From Acuticoccus sp051016205 (GTDB lineage: Bacteria > Pseudomonadota > Alphaproteobacteria > Rhizobiales > Amorphaceae), in assembly GCA_051016205.1 (NCBI GenBank), contig CP136534.1:620001-684000 (forward strand): a stretch of 64,000 nucleotides of DNA. Direction: 5' to 3'. The translations under genes were made by a program, and so were the position numbers. Below, one piece after another: positions 41,966 through 51,095 of this stretch. The notes beneath the pieces are model-generated. The model searched no databases. It saw only the letters and a list, made by a program, of their open reading frames with translations, and was not told the origin of the DNA. The number at the start of each line of letters is the position of its first letter. The stretch's first letter is position 1.

Positions 41966-42526
41966 TCAGCTTCCCCTGTCGAACCGCTTGATGGAACGTG
42001 TCAGCGTCCATGGATGAACGCGAAGTTGCCTCGCGATGTCCTTCAGCGTCATTGTCCCCAAAGCGATGCGCAACTGGGCCGAGCGAACCTGCTCTTCGCT
42101 AAGCTTCGGCGGGCGGCCAAGCCTCACGCCGCGGGCCCGCGCTGCTGCAAGCCCTTCGCGTGTGCGTTCGGAGATTTTTCGCCGTTCCCGCTCAGCGGCG
42201 GCGGCATTGACCTGATAGGCGTAGTTCCCATCAGCGGTAAGCGTGTCGACGACAAAGTTCACCGCTTTCAGGCAAACCCCACGTCCCCGCAGCTGCTCGT
42301 CGTGCACGATGGCGTCAGCGGTAGATCGGAAGGCGCGGTCCAGATCCCAGACCAAGAGCGTGTCGCCACGCTTCAGCCGCCGCAGGACCGTTTCAAAGAT
42401 CGGACGATGATCGGACACCGCCGAAAGACGCTCCACATGGAGCTCGTCGCACAGGCCCCTAAGGCCGTCCACCTGGCGGTCGGGCCGCTGCTCCTTCGTA
42501 CTCACTCTCAGATATCCGATAATCAT
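41966..42526 (-). CDS. Small serine recombinase (resolvase/invertase)
   Basis: A 186-residue resolvase. The catalytic domain starts IIGYLRVSTKEQ with nucleophile Ser9, contains LKRGDTLLVWDLDRAFRS, and ends in a helix-turn-helix (MTLKDIARQLRVHPWTLTRSIKRF). The normal length and intact motifs suggest activity. It may resolve multimers of the element. Confidence 0.9.
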   Translation of the reverse strand: MIIGYLRVSTKEQRPDRQVDGLRGLCDELHVERLSAVSDHRPIFETVLRRLKRGDTLLVWDLDRAFRSTADAIVHDEQLRGRGVCLKAVNFVVDTLTADGNYAYQVNAAAAERERRKISERTREGLAAARARGVRLGRPPKLSEEQVRSAQLRIALGTMTLKDIARQLRVHPWTLTRSIKRFDRGS

Positions 42527-42706
42527 GCAAATTCAGTGCGTTAGCGCGTCGTGCTCCATGCCTGCAAGGCCGCAGAAACGACCCTTTCCGCGTTTGGCTC
42601 CTCACCGTCGTTTCAACACGCACCGGCCATAGAGAAGCCCTTGTTTCATAGGATCATTTTACCAGAATCGGCCGATCAAAGTAAAACTTCGCACAATCGG
42701 TCGTTT

Positions 42707-43069
42707 ATGTTGAGTTTTGGAGGCAAAACATTCAAAGCTTCTAGCTTTGTCGAAGGCGGGATACTTGCAGCCTGCCTTCTACTTCAGCCCGGATACGCCC
42801 AGGCGCAGGAGATGACCGCAGGCGTCATTGCAGAAAGGATGTCGGATCAAGAGCGCGCGTCCTACATCGCCGGTGTGGTCGAAGGCTTGGCCACCTCCCG
42901 CTTCCTGCGCGATCGTCCGGAGCAGGCGGGCTCACGCTGCATCTACAATTGGTTCTATGGCGAAGGGAACGGCAGCTGGGATCGCATCGATGCCTGGCTC
43001 GCGCGGCACCCCGACAAGGGTGTCGGCGTGCTCCTTCACGTTTTGATCCAAAAAGATTGTGGGGCGTAG
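42707..43069 (+). CDS. Hypothetical exported protein
   Basis: A 120-residue protein with a signal peptide (VEGGILAACLLLQPGYAQA) and a small mature domain (SYIAGVVEGLATSRFLRDRPEQAG, CIYNWFYG, two Cys). The start at 42707 gives this leader; the frame is open upstream without it. The mature part resembles Rap1a/Tai-like secreted domains in style only. Its stop directly abuts the next gene's start. Confidence 0.68.
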   Translation: MLSFGGKTFKASSFVEGGILAACLLLQPGYAQAQEMTAGVIAERMSDQERASYIAGVVEGLATSRFLRDRPEQAGSRCIYNWFYGEGNGSWDRIDAWLARHPDKGVGVLLHVLIQKDCGA

Positions 43070-43783
43070 ATGATCAGGCTCACCGACCACTTCTCCTCCG
43101 AACACCGCCAGCACCTGGAATGGCTGCGCCGGCAGGAGTGGTTTGCCAAGTCGCGCCGCGAGCTGAAGGCCAAACGCAAAGCAGCGGAGGAGGTGAGCGA
43201 GGACATTGCCGATGCCGCCAGCAGCCTCATCATGGCGACACCCCTTGAGATCACAGCGTTCGAGCGGAAGCTCGATACCTATGACGCCGCTGCCGTCGAG
43301 GCACTCACCCGCAACACGGAGACGCTGGACGAGGTCAACGCGGACATCGAGACGATGCTGGGACGTGCGTACGTCATGGATGACGGCCGGCGGGTTTTCC
43401 GCACCCGCGATGGCGAACAGGTATTTGATGAGGCCGGAACCGAAGTGGGGACGCTCGACCCTGATCTGATTGGCCCTGAACACCCCTCCTGGGAGGACTA
43501 CGCCGCCAAAATCGCCGAACGCGGCGCGCTTGTGGAAGACCGCGAAAGAATCCTTCGCTTCCAGGAGCAGGTGGACCACGCGAGGGAGGAGATTGCCGAT
43601 GGATCGATCTCGGCCGACGACCTCGAGCGCCTCGACGCCGAGCTCTTGGCGCTCATGCCGCCATCGGTGGCAGAGAATGTCCCTGGCATGGCTGTTGAGA
43701 CGAACGGCCTCCTCGCAGAAGCGGGATCGCCCCAAACGCCGCTGCCAAAAACAACGCCTGCCTCACCGCAGCCGAGACGGTAG
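43070..43783 (+). CDS. Hypothetical coiled-coil protein
   Basis: A 237-residue cytoplasmic protein of long charged helices (EHRQHLEWLRRQEWFAKSRRELKAKRKAAEEVSEDIADAA split by short loops), with VMDDGRRVFRTRDGEQVFDEAG as a beta insertion. It begins on the base after the previous stop, so both are one transcript. No family recognised; the pairing with an exported protein is typical of this element class as I recall it. Confidence 0.66.
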   Translation: MIRLTDHFSSEHRQHLEWLRRQEWFAKSRRELKAKRKAAEEVSEDIADAASSLIMATPLEITAFERKLDTYDAAAVEALTRNTETLDEVNADIETMLGRAYVMDDGRRVFRTRDGEQVFDEAGTEVGTLDPDLIGPEHPSWEDYAAKIAERGALVEDRERILRFQEQVDHAREEIADGSISADDLERLDAELLALMPPSVAENVPGMAVETNGLLAEAGSPQTPLPKTTPASPQPRR

Positions 43784-43893
43784 AGTTTTTGCCGCGTGAC
43801 GAGGTCCAGATCGCGCTCAAATCGAAAAGCCGCTCAAAAAACAAACTCGGGCCCAGCGTATGAGCCAGGCCCGGGCGTGCGGGGGCACATCGT

Positions 43894-44058
43894 TTAACCC
43901 TTGTCGTTGGTCTCTTCGTGGAGAAGACGGCAGAGGGCATGCATTTCGCCGCACATCTCCGCCTGCGTCCTCACCAGGTAGGCCATGGCATTCATGGTGC
44001 CATCCATGGAATCGGAGAGGTTTTCCGCCCGATCCCGAAGCTCCGACAGATCAGCCAT
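43894..44058 (-). CDS. Small helical protein
   Basis: A 54-residue protein (ADLSELRDRAENLSDSMDGTMNAMAYLV), mostly helical, behind GGAAGGGGG. It overlaps the end of the next upstream gene by eight bases, making it the last of a three-gene small-protein operon. Function unknown. Confidence 0.55.
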   Translation of the reverse strand: MADLSELRDRAENLSDSMDGTMNAMAYLVRTQAEMCGEMHALCRLLHEETNDKG

Positions 44059-44299
44059 GGTCGCCCCCTTCCTGGTCGTCATTGGCTTTGCCGCGGAGGA
44101 CGTCCTTCGACGGCTCGCCTGTCAGAACGTCGACCGGCAGCTTGCCGGTGACCACCACCTGATAGCTGGCCCTTTGGTTGATCAACGTGCTTTCCAGGGT
44201 GCTGAAAAGCCCATCGATCCGCTTAAGAATGTCCTGGCCCTTCTCGATTTCATCCCCGAGATTGGCCAACGCCTTTGTGCTGTATGTGTTGAGTCTCAT
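44051..44299 (-). CDS. Small hypothetical protein
   Basis: An 82-residue protein (RLNTYSTKALANLGDEIEKGQDILKRID) with an AAGGAG site. It overlaps its neighbours on both sides and lies in the middle of the small-protein operon. No family recognised. Confidence 0.58.
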   Translation of the reverse strand: MRLNTYSTKALANLGDEIEKGQDILKRIDGLFSTLESTLINQRASYQVVVTGKLPVDVLTGEPSKDVLRGKANDDQEGGDHG

Positions 44300-44561
44300 T
44301 TGCAATTCTCCTTTCTGTATATGCGTGGTCCCGCCCAGCGTCCGCCGGCGGAGACCATGAGGTTTTGGAAAGGCCGGCCAGAAAGATCGCAGACGCCCGC
44401 TCATAGGCGGCCAGCTGGCCGGTACGCCGGCGCAGCAGCTCATAAAAGCCCGGCGTCAGATCCCCGCCGTCCAGCCGGCACCCGGCCAGAAACAGGGTCT
44501 TGAGCGCCCGCTCGCTGATCTCTGCCGCCTCGGAGAGGCCTTTGCAATCCATATAGTCCAT
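44250..44561 (-). CDS. Small hypothetical protein, first in small-protein operon
   Basis: A 103-residue protein (DYMDCKGLSEAAEISERALKTLFLAGCRLDGGDL). The start at 44561 is preceded by GGGG; GTG at 44573 is an alternative. Its tail overlaps the next gene by 50 bases. It diverges from the XRE regulator gene across a short AT-rich region with two dyads, so it is probably controlled by that regulator. Confidence 0.52.
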   Translation of the reverse strand: MDYMDCKGLSEAAEISERALKTLFLAGCRLDGGDLTPGFYELLRRRTGQLAAYERASAIFLAGLSKTSWSPPADAGRDHAYTERRIANETQHIQHKGVGQSRG

Positions 44562-44669
44562 GTCTTTCCCCACAATGCTTTACAACAATGGATCGGATTA
44601 TTAGTCATAACATGTAAACAAATCGTTAATGTATGCAAATAATCTTTGCCTCGTCGAGTATTGTCTAGT

Positions 44670-44706
44670 ATACATGTATCAAATTACTTAATTTATCCGA
44701 GATAAA
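44670..44706. promoter_or_regulatory. Two dyads upstream of the XRE gene
   Basis: ATACATGTAT (44670-44679) is a perfect palindrome; TTTATC-CGA-GATAAA (44692-44706) is a perfect 6-bp dyad ending seven bases before the ATG at 44714. They lie in the AT-rich divergent promoter region and are good candidates for autoregulation by the XRE protein. Confidence 0.55.
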
Positions 44707-44713
44707 CGTTGCC

Positions 44714-45364
44714 ATGACCGACATTTTGACCCCCGCCCAATGCCGCGCCGCTCGCGCCCTCCTTGATATCAAACAGGCCGAGCTTGCCGATGAGGCTGGG
44801 CTTTCCGCTGGCGTGGTCATTGCCTTGGAGAAGGGCACCACCCAAACCAAGCCAGACACGCTGCGCCGGCTTCGCGATGCCTTGGAGCGCGCCGGGATCG
44901 AGTTTGGCGGTGATGACGGGGTGAAGCGCCGCACCGGCACCATCGAGGTCTGGGAAGGCAAAGACGCCAACCGCCGAATGCTCGAAGACATTTACGCCGA
45001 CCTCAAAGAGACCGGCGGCGAGATCCTCATTGCCGGCCTGAAGGAGGTGAGCGCTGACCGTGCCGATGACGTCGCCTTCCTGGAGTGGCATCTGGACCGG
45101 CTGAAGAAGGCCGGGATCACTGAGCGGATCCTCGTTGTCGAAGGCGACACCAACCTGGTGGCGCCAGCGCATTGGTATCGCCAGCTCCCCAGAGACTACT
45201 TTAGCCAAGCGACGTTCCAGCTCTATGGCAACAAGCTTGCCATGATCGCTTGGGGCGACGAGCAGCGCGTCACCATCATCGACAACAAGCTTCACGCGCG
45301 CGGCTTCGCAAAACTCTTCAACTTTGCCTGGGACAACGCCGAGCCCGTTACGGGGGCCTCATGA
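44714..45364 (+). CDS. XRE-type helix-turn-helix protein with TrmB/PLD-like C-terminal domain
   Basis: A 216-residue protein. Residues 5-65 are an XRE helix-turn-helix (RAARALLDIKQAELADEAGLSAGVVIALEKG). Residues 75-205 resemble the TrmB/PLD-like effector fold (EILIAGLKEVSA, FQLYGNKLAMIAWGDEQRVTIIDNKLHARGFAKLFNFAWDNAE). The stop overlaps the next start as ATGA. It probably represses its own operon; the C-terminal domain may sense a ligand or act as a partner surface. Confidence 0.82.
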   Translation: MTDILTPAQCRAARALLDIKQAELADEAGLSAGVVIALEKGTTQTKPDTLRRLRDALERAGIEFGGDDGVKRRTGTIEVWEGKDANRRMLEDIYADLKETGGEILIAGLKEVSADRADDVAFLEWHLDRLKKAGITERILVVEGDTNLVAPAHWYRQLPRDYFSQATFQLYGNKLAMIAWGDEQRVTIIDNKLHARGFAKLFNFAWDNAEPVTGAS

Positions 45365-46392
45365 TCGCCGGCTTCAACCAACTCACCGCACCGGGCGATC
45401 CCATCGATGAAGCCCTGGCGGAGGTGCCGGGTGTTCAGAAGGTGGAGGACGCCAATCTCCCGATGCTGCAAGAGATCCTGAACCGGGCACACTGGGACGA
45501 TCCCTATGCCGGATCGGCTGGCTACTACGGCATGACGGGCCGGTACGGTCTGTGGCTTGCCGCCCGTGCCGGTGCCTTCATGGTGATGGCCCGCCACCCC
45601 GGCCGACCCGACAAGCTCCTCGTGTTTCCGCCGGCCGGCGACAACTGGCAGCGGGTGTTGGCACCAGTCCTGCGCACCGTGGCCACGCTACCGGGTGGCT
45701 TTCAACTCGCACGCTTTCCGCCGCCTCTTGCCCATCAGGCGCATCGGCTGGCGACCTGGGCTGCGCCCAATGCCGCACTCTCTCGGAGTGATGAAGACGC
45801 ATTGGACTGGCGCTATCCCGTCCACGTTCTCGACCCGGCCGCTGTCGCCTCACACGTGGGCAGCCCATTCAAGGATTTTCGTAAGAACGTCGGTCGTGTG
45901 GATGCATCTCGGATCACCACCGAGGATCTGCACCCGCATTGCCACAGGAACGACGTAAGAGTGATCAACCGCGCCTGGGCCGCAGTTAGAGGACAGCACG
46001 AGGCGAGCGCTGTGGCGGCACTCGCGCAGCCTCACCTCCGTCTTCTGGATCTGATGGATCATTTGCCAATCAAAGGCCGGCTCTATCGCCTCAATGGCGA
46101 GGCTGCAGGGTTCGCCATCTGGGAGGAGACCGACCCGGCCCAGGGCGTTGCCAACTCCCTGGCCGATCTCACCACGCGCCGGATCAAGGGACTCAGTGAA
46201 TTCATCTATGCTGACATGTGCGCCGTAATCTCCGTTGCCGGCTTCAAGACCGTTTGCATCGGCGGCTCCGAAGAGGCCGGACTGGATGCGTTCAAAAGGA
46301 AGATGCAACCCGTTCGCAGCGTTCAGCTGGCTTCGCTGCACTATCGGCCGGCGCTTTCGCCACAGGCGAGACCGGCGCTTCAAGCGTGGTGA
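45361..46392 (+). CDS. DUF2156/FemX-like (GNAT-fold) putative acyltransferase
   Basis: A 343-residue soluble protein. The C-terminal part follows the DUF2156 (phosphatidylglycerol lysyltransferase C-terminal-like) pattern: SPFKDFRKNVGRVD, then RLNGEAAGFAIWEE, SEFIYADMCAVI and CIGGSEEAGLDAFKRKMQP. The family moves acyl or aminoacyl groups; no membrane helices are present, so it acts on a cytosolic target. Coupled by ATGA to the XRE gene. The two-gene unit looks like a self-regulated accessory module; a toxin-antitoxin function is possible but unproved. Confidence 0.75.
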   Translation: MIAGFNQLTAPGDPIDEALAEVPGVQKVEDANLPMLQEILNRAHWDDPYAGSAGYYGMTGRYGLWLAARAGAFMVMARHPGRPDKLLVFPPAGDNWQRVLAPVLRTVATLPGGFQLARFPPPLAHQAHRLATWAAPNAALSRSDEDALDWRYPVHVLDPAAVASHVGSPFKDFRKNVGRVDASRITTEDLHPHCHRNDVRVINRAWAAVRGQHEASAVAALAQPHLRLLDLMDHLPIKGRLYRLNGEAAGFAIWEETDPAQGVANSLADLTTRRIKGLSEFIYADMCAVISVAGFKTVCIGGSEEAGLDAFKRKMQPVRSVQLASLHYRPALSPQARPALQAW

Positions 46393-47096
46393 TGCCACTG
46401 AACGAGACTGGTTCTTACTAAACGAAATGGCACGGCCTTAGCGCAGTTGGATCACCGCTTAGATCTGTATTCGATCTGAGCCTTGGGCCCGATTTTCTGC
46501 TGCGTCTAAGAGGCCGTCTCGAAACTCGCTCTTGGGCACCTTCGACGATCTTTTTGTTCGCGAAAGAGGCAGCTCTCGCGCCATACGATGCGCTGGAAGA
46601 GTAGGTTCGAATGCTGCTTCGGAGTTTCGGGTCAGACTCTAAGCTGTCTTCGCCAGTTCTCCAATCAAGCGCAAACAGTCATGGGCGCCCCTTCATAGCA
46701 GTATATGACGCAGAACTTGCCCTTCGATCCAACCTCTCGCAACCTCCCCTACACTGAACAAGTGATCGATTCGACGAGCCGAACGCATATGCGCAGCGCT
46801 TCAATCTGGTGTTGCCATTTGTCCTCATCGATAAAGATATGTGAACCAGGCTCGCGAATGGCGTCGTATTTCAAGACTATCGCCGCTGAAGGGATGTTAA
46901 AAAATAGTGGCGTATTTCTGACGAAGGAAAGGCGCTCAGTCGAACGAACATGGATGATAGCCATCATGATCCACCAAGGCGCGTGTTCGCTTGGCGCATC
47001 AACGCTCATGGGGCAAGAACAGCAACCGATTCAATCCAAAGCAGTGCAATTTGGCAGCGAGCGACACTTAATTGTATTGTGTGATTGGAGATTTTG
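46393..47096. other. 704-base gap without a supported gene
   Basis: Both strands contain short open frames over 46705-47097, but they overlap and neither has a ribosome site or recognisable family. Composition is AT-richer than flanking DNA. It separates the plasmid-like arm from the TpsB gene and may be scar sequence from an earlier insertion. Confidence 0.45.
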
Positions 47097-48845
47097 ATGT
47101 TGGAGCGTGCCAATTCGTGGGGAGATTCGTCCAGAAGGCTCACCGCAGGTCTCTTGTTGAGATGGACATGGCGCATCACCCTGTGTGTGATGATCGCAGC
47201 CCAGGTGGTCTTATCTGGAGGAGCCAAAGCACAAACGGTGCGCGAGATTGAACAAGTCATCATCGATCAGTCGGTGGTTATTCGCAAATATACACCTCCG
47301 CCCAAGCGCGGTACTGTGCGGCTCGATGTTATCGATCTTAAGGCAGCCGGACTACCGCGCGGTGCGCTCAAGCAACCCATTGCGTTGAACAGCATCACCG
47401 TCGAAGGGGTCACGCTTGTCCCTCAGTCGGCGTTATCGTCAATTTGGCGAGATCAATTGGGCACCACGGTGACGGTTGAAGACATCTTGGAAATCGCGAC
47501 GCAAGTTGAGCAAGTGTATCGCCAGGCTGGTTTTTTGATCATCGCCGCAGTCCCAGACCAGCGTTTTTCATCGGGCAACATTCGAATCATCGTATTCGAA
47601 GATTCCTTCATCAACACGGTGGAGTTCAGGAGCGAACAACCAGGCTTGGAGCAGCGTCTTCAGCCCTATATCCAGCGGATCGTCAACATGCGCCCGCTCA
47701 GACTTCGCGAGATCGAGCGGACTTTATTGTTGATGAGCGACCTGGCAGGGGTCTTCATCGAGGCGACGTTGACGCGCCCGACCATCCCCGGCGAGGGTGG
47801 CACGCTGACCCTTGAGGTGGGTTTCACGCGCTTCGGCGGCGCTGTCGGGCTGGACAACCGTGGCAGTGAGGACGTGGGGCCGCTACAGCTGTCCGGTCAG
47901 GTGCGTGGCAATGACCTTCTGCGCCTGTTCGAGGTGAACACCCTTGTCGGTGTGACTGTTCCCAATGATCCGCAAGAGCTGCTTTTCGGTCAGTTCTCGC
48001 AAGAAATCCCAATCGGCACACATGGCCTTCGCTTTGGGTATAGCCTTGGCGCCATTTGGTCCGAACCGGGCGGCGATCTGCGCCGAGACAATGTGCAAGT
48101 GCAGACCTACGTCTCGAATGTCTACTTAAGCTATCCGTTCTTGCGTACGATCTCGAACAGTATCTATGGGCGCGTCGATTTTCGATCCAAAGACAACGAA
48201 GTGGACGTTATGGGTGTCGAGGTCGCCAATGATCGTTATCGCTGGCTGGAAATCGGCGGCAGTTCCACCCATGATATCGGCTTTGGTGCAGCCCAGTTTA
48301 GCGCCGCTTATCTCCAAGGTCTTGACATCTTTGCAGCCTCACAGCGGGGCGGACGATTGACATCGCGCAACGAAGTCAAGCCGACGTTCAGCGCCGTTCG
48401 CGGCAGCGCCACACTCACGGCGAACGTTTTTGAGCGCGTCTCACTGACAGGCCGGACGACGGCGCAACTGGCCTTCGACCGGCTGCCGAATGCGGCACGC
48501 TTTACCTACGGCGGCGACCCGCTTGGGCGGGCGTTCGACCAAGGCGCCATCTCCGGTGACAGCGGTGTGGCGTTCAGCGGCGAACTCGCGGTCAATAACA
48601 TCATTCAGTACGGCTTCATCCAAGGGGCCGGAGCGTTTGTGTTCGCCGACTATGGTCAGGTCTGGAACCGCGGCGAGTTCAACGAGTATGACGAGGCGTC
48701 CCTCGCATCGACGGGCATCGGCGTGCGGGCGAGACTGGATCACCGCATCGCCGCCCAGGTTAGTCTTTCGGTTCCCCTGGAAACGCTCTCGGATGTGGCG
48801 GATCCTGGCGTGCGGGTCTTCTTCAGTCTGGGCAAAGCGTTTTAG
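47097..48845 (+). CDS. ShlB/FhaC/HecB-family outer-membrane transporter (TpsB), orphan
   Basis: A 582-residue two-partner-secretion transporter. A signal sequence ends near AKA, then POTRA domains (IALNSITVEGVTLVPQSAL; VEQVYRQAGFLIIAAVPDQ) and a 16-strand barrel domain with LEVGFTRFGGAVGLDNRGSEDVG and the FhaC-type arginine loop GGDPLGRAFDQGAISGDSG. It ends in Phe, as expected for a barrel. TTGGAGA precedes the ATG at 47097. No TpsA exoprotein gene is nearby. Confidence 0.9.
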   Translation: MLERANSWGDSSRRLTAGLLLRWTWRITLCVMIAAQVVLSGGAKAQTVREIEQVIIDQSVVIRKYTPPPKRGTVRLDVIDLKAAGLPRGALKQPIALNSITVEGVTLVPQSALSSIWRDQLGTTVTVEDILEIATQVEQVYRQAGFLIIAAVPDQRFSSGNIRIIVFEDSFINTVEFRSEQPGLEQRLQPYIQRIVNMRPLRLREIERTLLLMSDLAGVFIEATLTRPTIPGEGGTLTLEVGFTRFGGAVGLDNRGSEDVGPLQLSGQVRGNDLLRLFEVNTLVGVTVPNDPQELLFGQFSQEIPIGTHGLRFGYSLGAIWSEPGGDLRRDNVQVQTYVSNVYLSYPFLRTISNSIYGRVDFRSKDNEVDVMGVEVANDRYRWLEIGGSSTHDIGFGAAQFSAAYLQGLDIFAASQRGGRLTSRNEVKPTFSAVRGSATLTANVFERVSLTGRTTAQLAFDRLPNAARFTYGGDPLGRAFDQGAISGDSGVAFSGELAVNNIIQYGFIQGAGAFVFADYGQVWNRGEFNEYDEASLASTGIGVRARLDHRIAAQVSLSVPLETLSDVADPGVRVFFSLGKAF

Positions 48846-49168
48846 GGTGTGGTTCCTTCAAGGGCGCGGGCGACGTTCGTCAGAGCCGCTTCACCACACC
48901 AAGGCGCCCAAAGACGAGAGAGTCTTTAATTGGCAATTGATGGCCGGATCGCCTGCCGCGGCACTGCGTGAGAGAACAATGACGTCAAATTGGCCTGTAT
49001 GTCGGGAGTTCGATCCGCGCAAGACAAACGTTTAAGTCCGAGTGGCCCAAATATGGCTTTTTTTTGAAACGTTGTGATGGCAAGGTATACAGTGAACACC
49101 AATCCTTGAAGCTGACGTCGATGATCTCGCCGGCGGCCATGCCCAGACACTATTGAGGAGACTCGATT

Positions 49169-50737
49169 TTGGTTCTCTCCCGTCGATCAGTCCTCCAGCA
49201 GGCAGGCCTCGCGATCGCAGCTGCTGCAATGGTCGATCCGCGCTTTGCCTTCGCACGAGAGGAACTCGCCGGTTTCCTCGACACCGGTGGGGACGAGATG
49301 CTGATTGGCGGCAAGCCACTCTCGTTTTGGATCGAGACATTGGACCTGCCGATGCAAATCTCATACGGGCCGCAGATCGTCGCCAACGTGCGGGCCTTTC
49401 GGGAGACTTTCGAGCGTTTGTACCCTGAGGGCGAGATCCGCTACGCCGGTAAGGCTGATACCCACCCCCGTGTCTTTGCGATGGTCGCCAAGGAGGGCGC
49501 TGGGATTGACGTTGCGTCGCCATTTGAAACGCGGGCCGCGCTTGATGCCGGGCTGTCGGGCGAAAAACTTGATGTGAATGGCAACTCCAAGAGCGATACG
49601 CTCCTGAAGCTTGCCCTAGACCACGACATGCTCGTTGTCGTCGACAGCATTGAAGAACTCGAGTATCTCGCCGGTCTCGCGCACACGAACGGCAAGCGCC
49701 CGCGAGCCCTCCTGCGTCTGTCCGGTTACCAACTCGGCACCTTGACGGCCGATGCCATCTTCACTGCCGGTGAATGGACGAAGTTCGGCATCGCCCTTGA
49801 CGACATCCCCTCGCTTCTGCCGCGCCTGTCCGAGATGCCTGTAAAGGTGATCGGCTTTCACACCCACATTGGTAGCCAGATTACCGACCCCAATGCTTTT
49901 GAAGCCGTGCTCGGCAAGATGCTGGACCTTGGCGCGGCGCTGTCCCGTGCCGGTCATGAATTCTCCATGGTGAACGTTGGCGGCGGCTTCCCTGTCTCTT
50001 ACGTGAGCGCAGAGACGTGGCAGGAAACCATCGAGCGCATTCGTGATGGCTACATCGCTGCCCTCGCAGGCGATCCAAGTCGAATTTACTTGTGGGAGAA
50101 CAGAGCGGGGGATTTTGCGCTCGACGCTGACAACATGCCGGGCCAAGACTGGCTTGGCGAAGTGTTCACGGCACCCTACGCCAAGGAGAAAATGCTTGAG
50201 CGCCTCCTCCTTGGCGAAGTGACCGTTGGGGGGCGGACCGTCAAGACGCTCGATGCATTGGACGCTGCCGGCCGTCCCACGCTGGTGGTGGAGCCTGGGC
50301 GTGCAATCGTGTCCGATGCCGGCCTGACATTTGCGCGCGTTGCATTCTTGAAGGCGGTGGCACACGGCCACCATCTCGTCCAGGCAGAGATCGGCACGAC
50401 CTTCTACGGTGAGGCTTTGGTGGCAACACCCGTGCGCCACTTTGCACTGGCAAACGAGCCCAACCGACGCGACGACACACCGTTCGAGACGTTTGTCGCC
50501 GGCAACCTGTGCTTCAACGGTGACATGATTGCGCGGGTCAAAGTTCCCCTACAACGCCGCCCACAGCGTGGCGATGTGATGATGATCGCCAACACGGGCG
50601 CCTATAATCCAACCTTCTTCGCAGCCACCGCAAACTCTTTCCCGCGGCCGGCTCGGATTGTGGTGGAGCCAGACGGCACCTTCTTCTACACTAAGCGCCG
50701 GGATACCTACGAGGAGGTTTTCTCGTTGTCCTCTTGA
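49169..50737 (+). CDS. Tat-exported fold-type III PLP decarboxylase (LysA/ODC-like)
   Basis: A 522-residue protein starting with TTG after GAGGAG. The first 30 residues are a twin-arginine signal (SRRSVLQ then AGLAIAAAAM). The mature part has the PLP Lys in IRYAGKADTH, HTHIGSQ, VNVGGGFPVSY, EPGRAIV, LCFNGDMI (catalytic Cys/Asp) and GAYNPTFFA, so it looks active. Such enzymes decarboxylate diaminopimelate, ornithine, lysine or arginine in the cytoplasm; periplasmic export is unusual, and Tat would allow folding with PLP first. The 323 bases before it show no gene. Confidence 0.87.
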   Translation: MVLSRRSVLQQAGLAIAAAAMVDPRFAFAREELAGFLDTGGDEMLIGGKPLSFWIETLDLPMQISYGPQIVANVRAFRETFERLYPEGEIRYAGKADTHPRVFAMVAKEGAGIDVASPFETRAALDAGLSGEKLDVNGNSKSDTLLKLALDHDMLVVVDSIEELEYLAGLAHTNGKRPRALLRLSGYQLGTLTADAIFTAGEWTKFGIALDDIPSLLPRLSEMPVKVIGFHTHIGSQITDPNAFEAVLGKMLDLGAALSRAGHEFSMVNVGGGFPVSYVSAETWQETIERIRDGYIAALAGDPSRIYLWENRAGDFALDADNMPGQDWLGEVFTAPYAKEKMLERLLLGEVTVGGRTVKTLDALDAAGRPTLVVEPGRAIVSDAGLTFARVAFLKAVAHGHHLVQAEIGTTFYGEALVATPVRHFALANEPNRRDDTPFETFVAGNLCFNGDMIARVKVPLQRRPQRGDVMMIANTGAYNPTFFAATANSFPRPARIVVEPDGTFFYTKRRDTYEEVFSLSS

Positions 50738-50887
50738 TGCTACCGCCCATAGAACCCGATAAAGAATGGCCTTAGGGCCCGCGCCGGCGAGCCAGTCTCT
50801 CCGCGAGTGCATTCCTCCCGTATTGCCCTAGGTGTTTCGTCCCAGGCTTTGATGGTGCAGTTTTTCGCAGGAATGGAAGGATGCGCT

Positions 50888-51082
50888 GTGGGACAGATTC
50901 TGCACGGGAGCGCCACGACGACAGAGGCGGTCCGTCGAGCGATACATAGTAGTCAAGAGAGCCTGAGGGTCCTTGCCAAGCGCTACGGCATCAACCAGAA
51001 GACCGTGGCGAAGTGGAAGAAGCGGACGTCGGTCGGCGACCTGCCGACGGGGCCGAAAGAGGCGAAGTCGACGGCGCGGGCA
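50888..51082 (+). pseudogene. 5' fragment of an IS481-family transposase
   Basis: The frame starting at GTG 50888 (GQILHGSATTTEAVRRAIHSSQESLRVLAKRYGINQKTVAKWKKR) matches the N-terminal helix-turn-helix of IS481-type transposases that I recognise. Homology ends near 51082 at TGPKEAKST; the DDE catalytic domain is absent. It is a remnant lying between two convergent genes, evidence of past rearrangement. Confidence 0.8.
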
Positions 51083-51095
51083 GTCTGCGTGACAC

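Noticed and set aside
46705..47097. Competing small frames on both strands (130 codons plus; 86 codons minus)
   Set aside because: They overlap each other, have no ribosome site and match no family.
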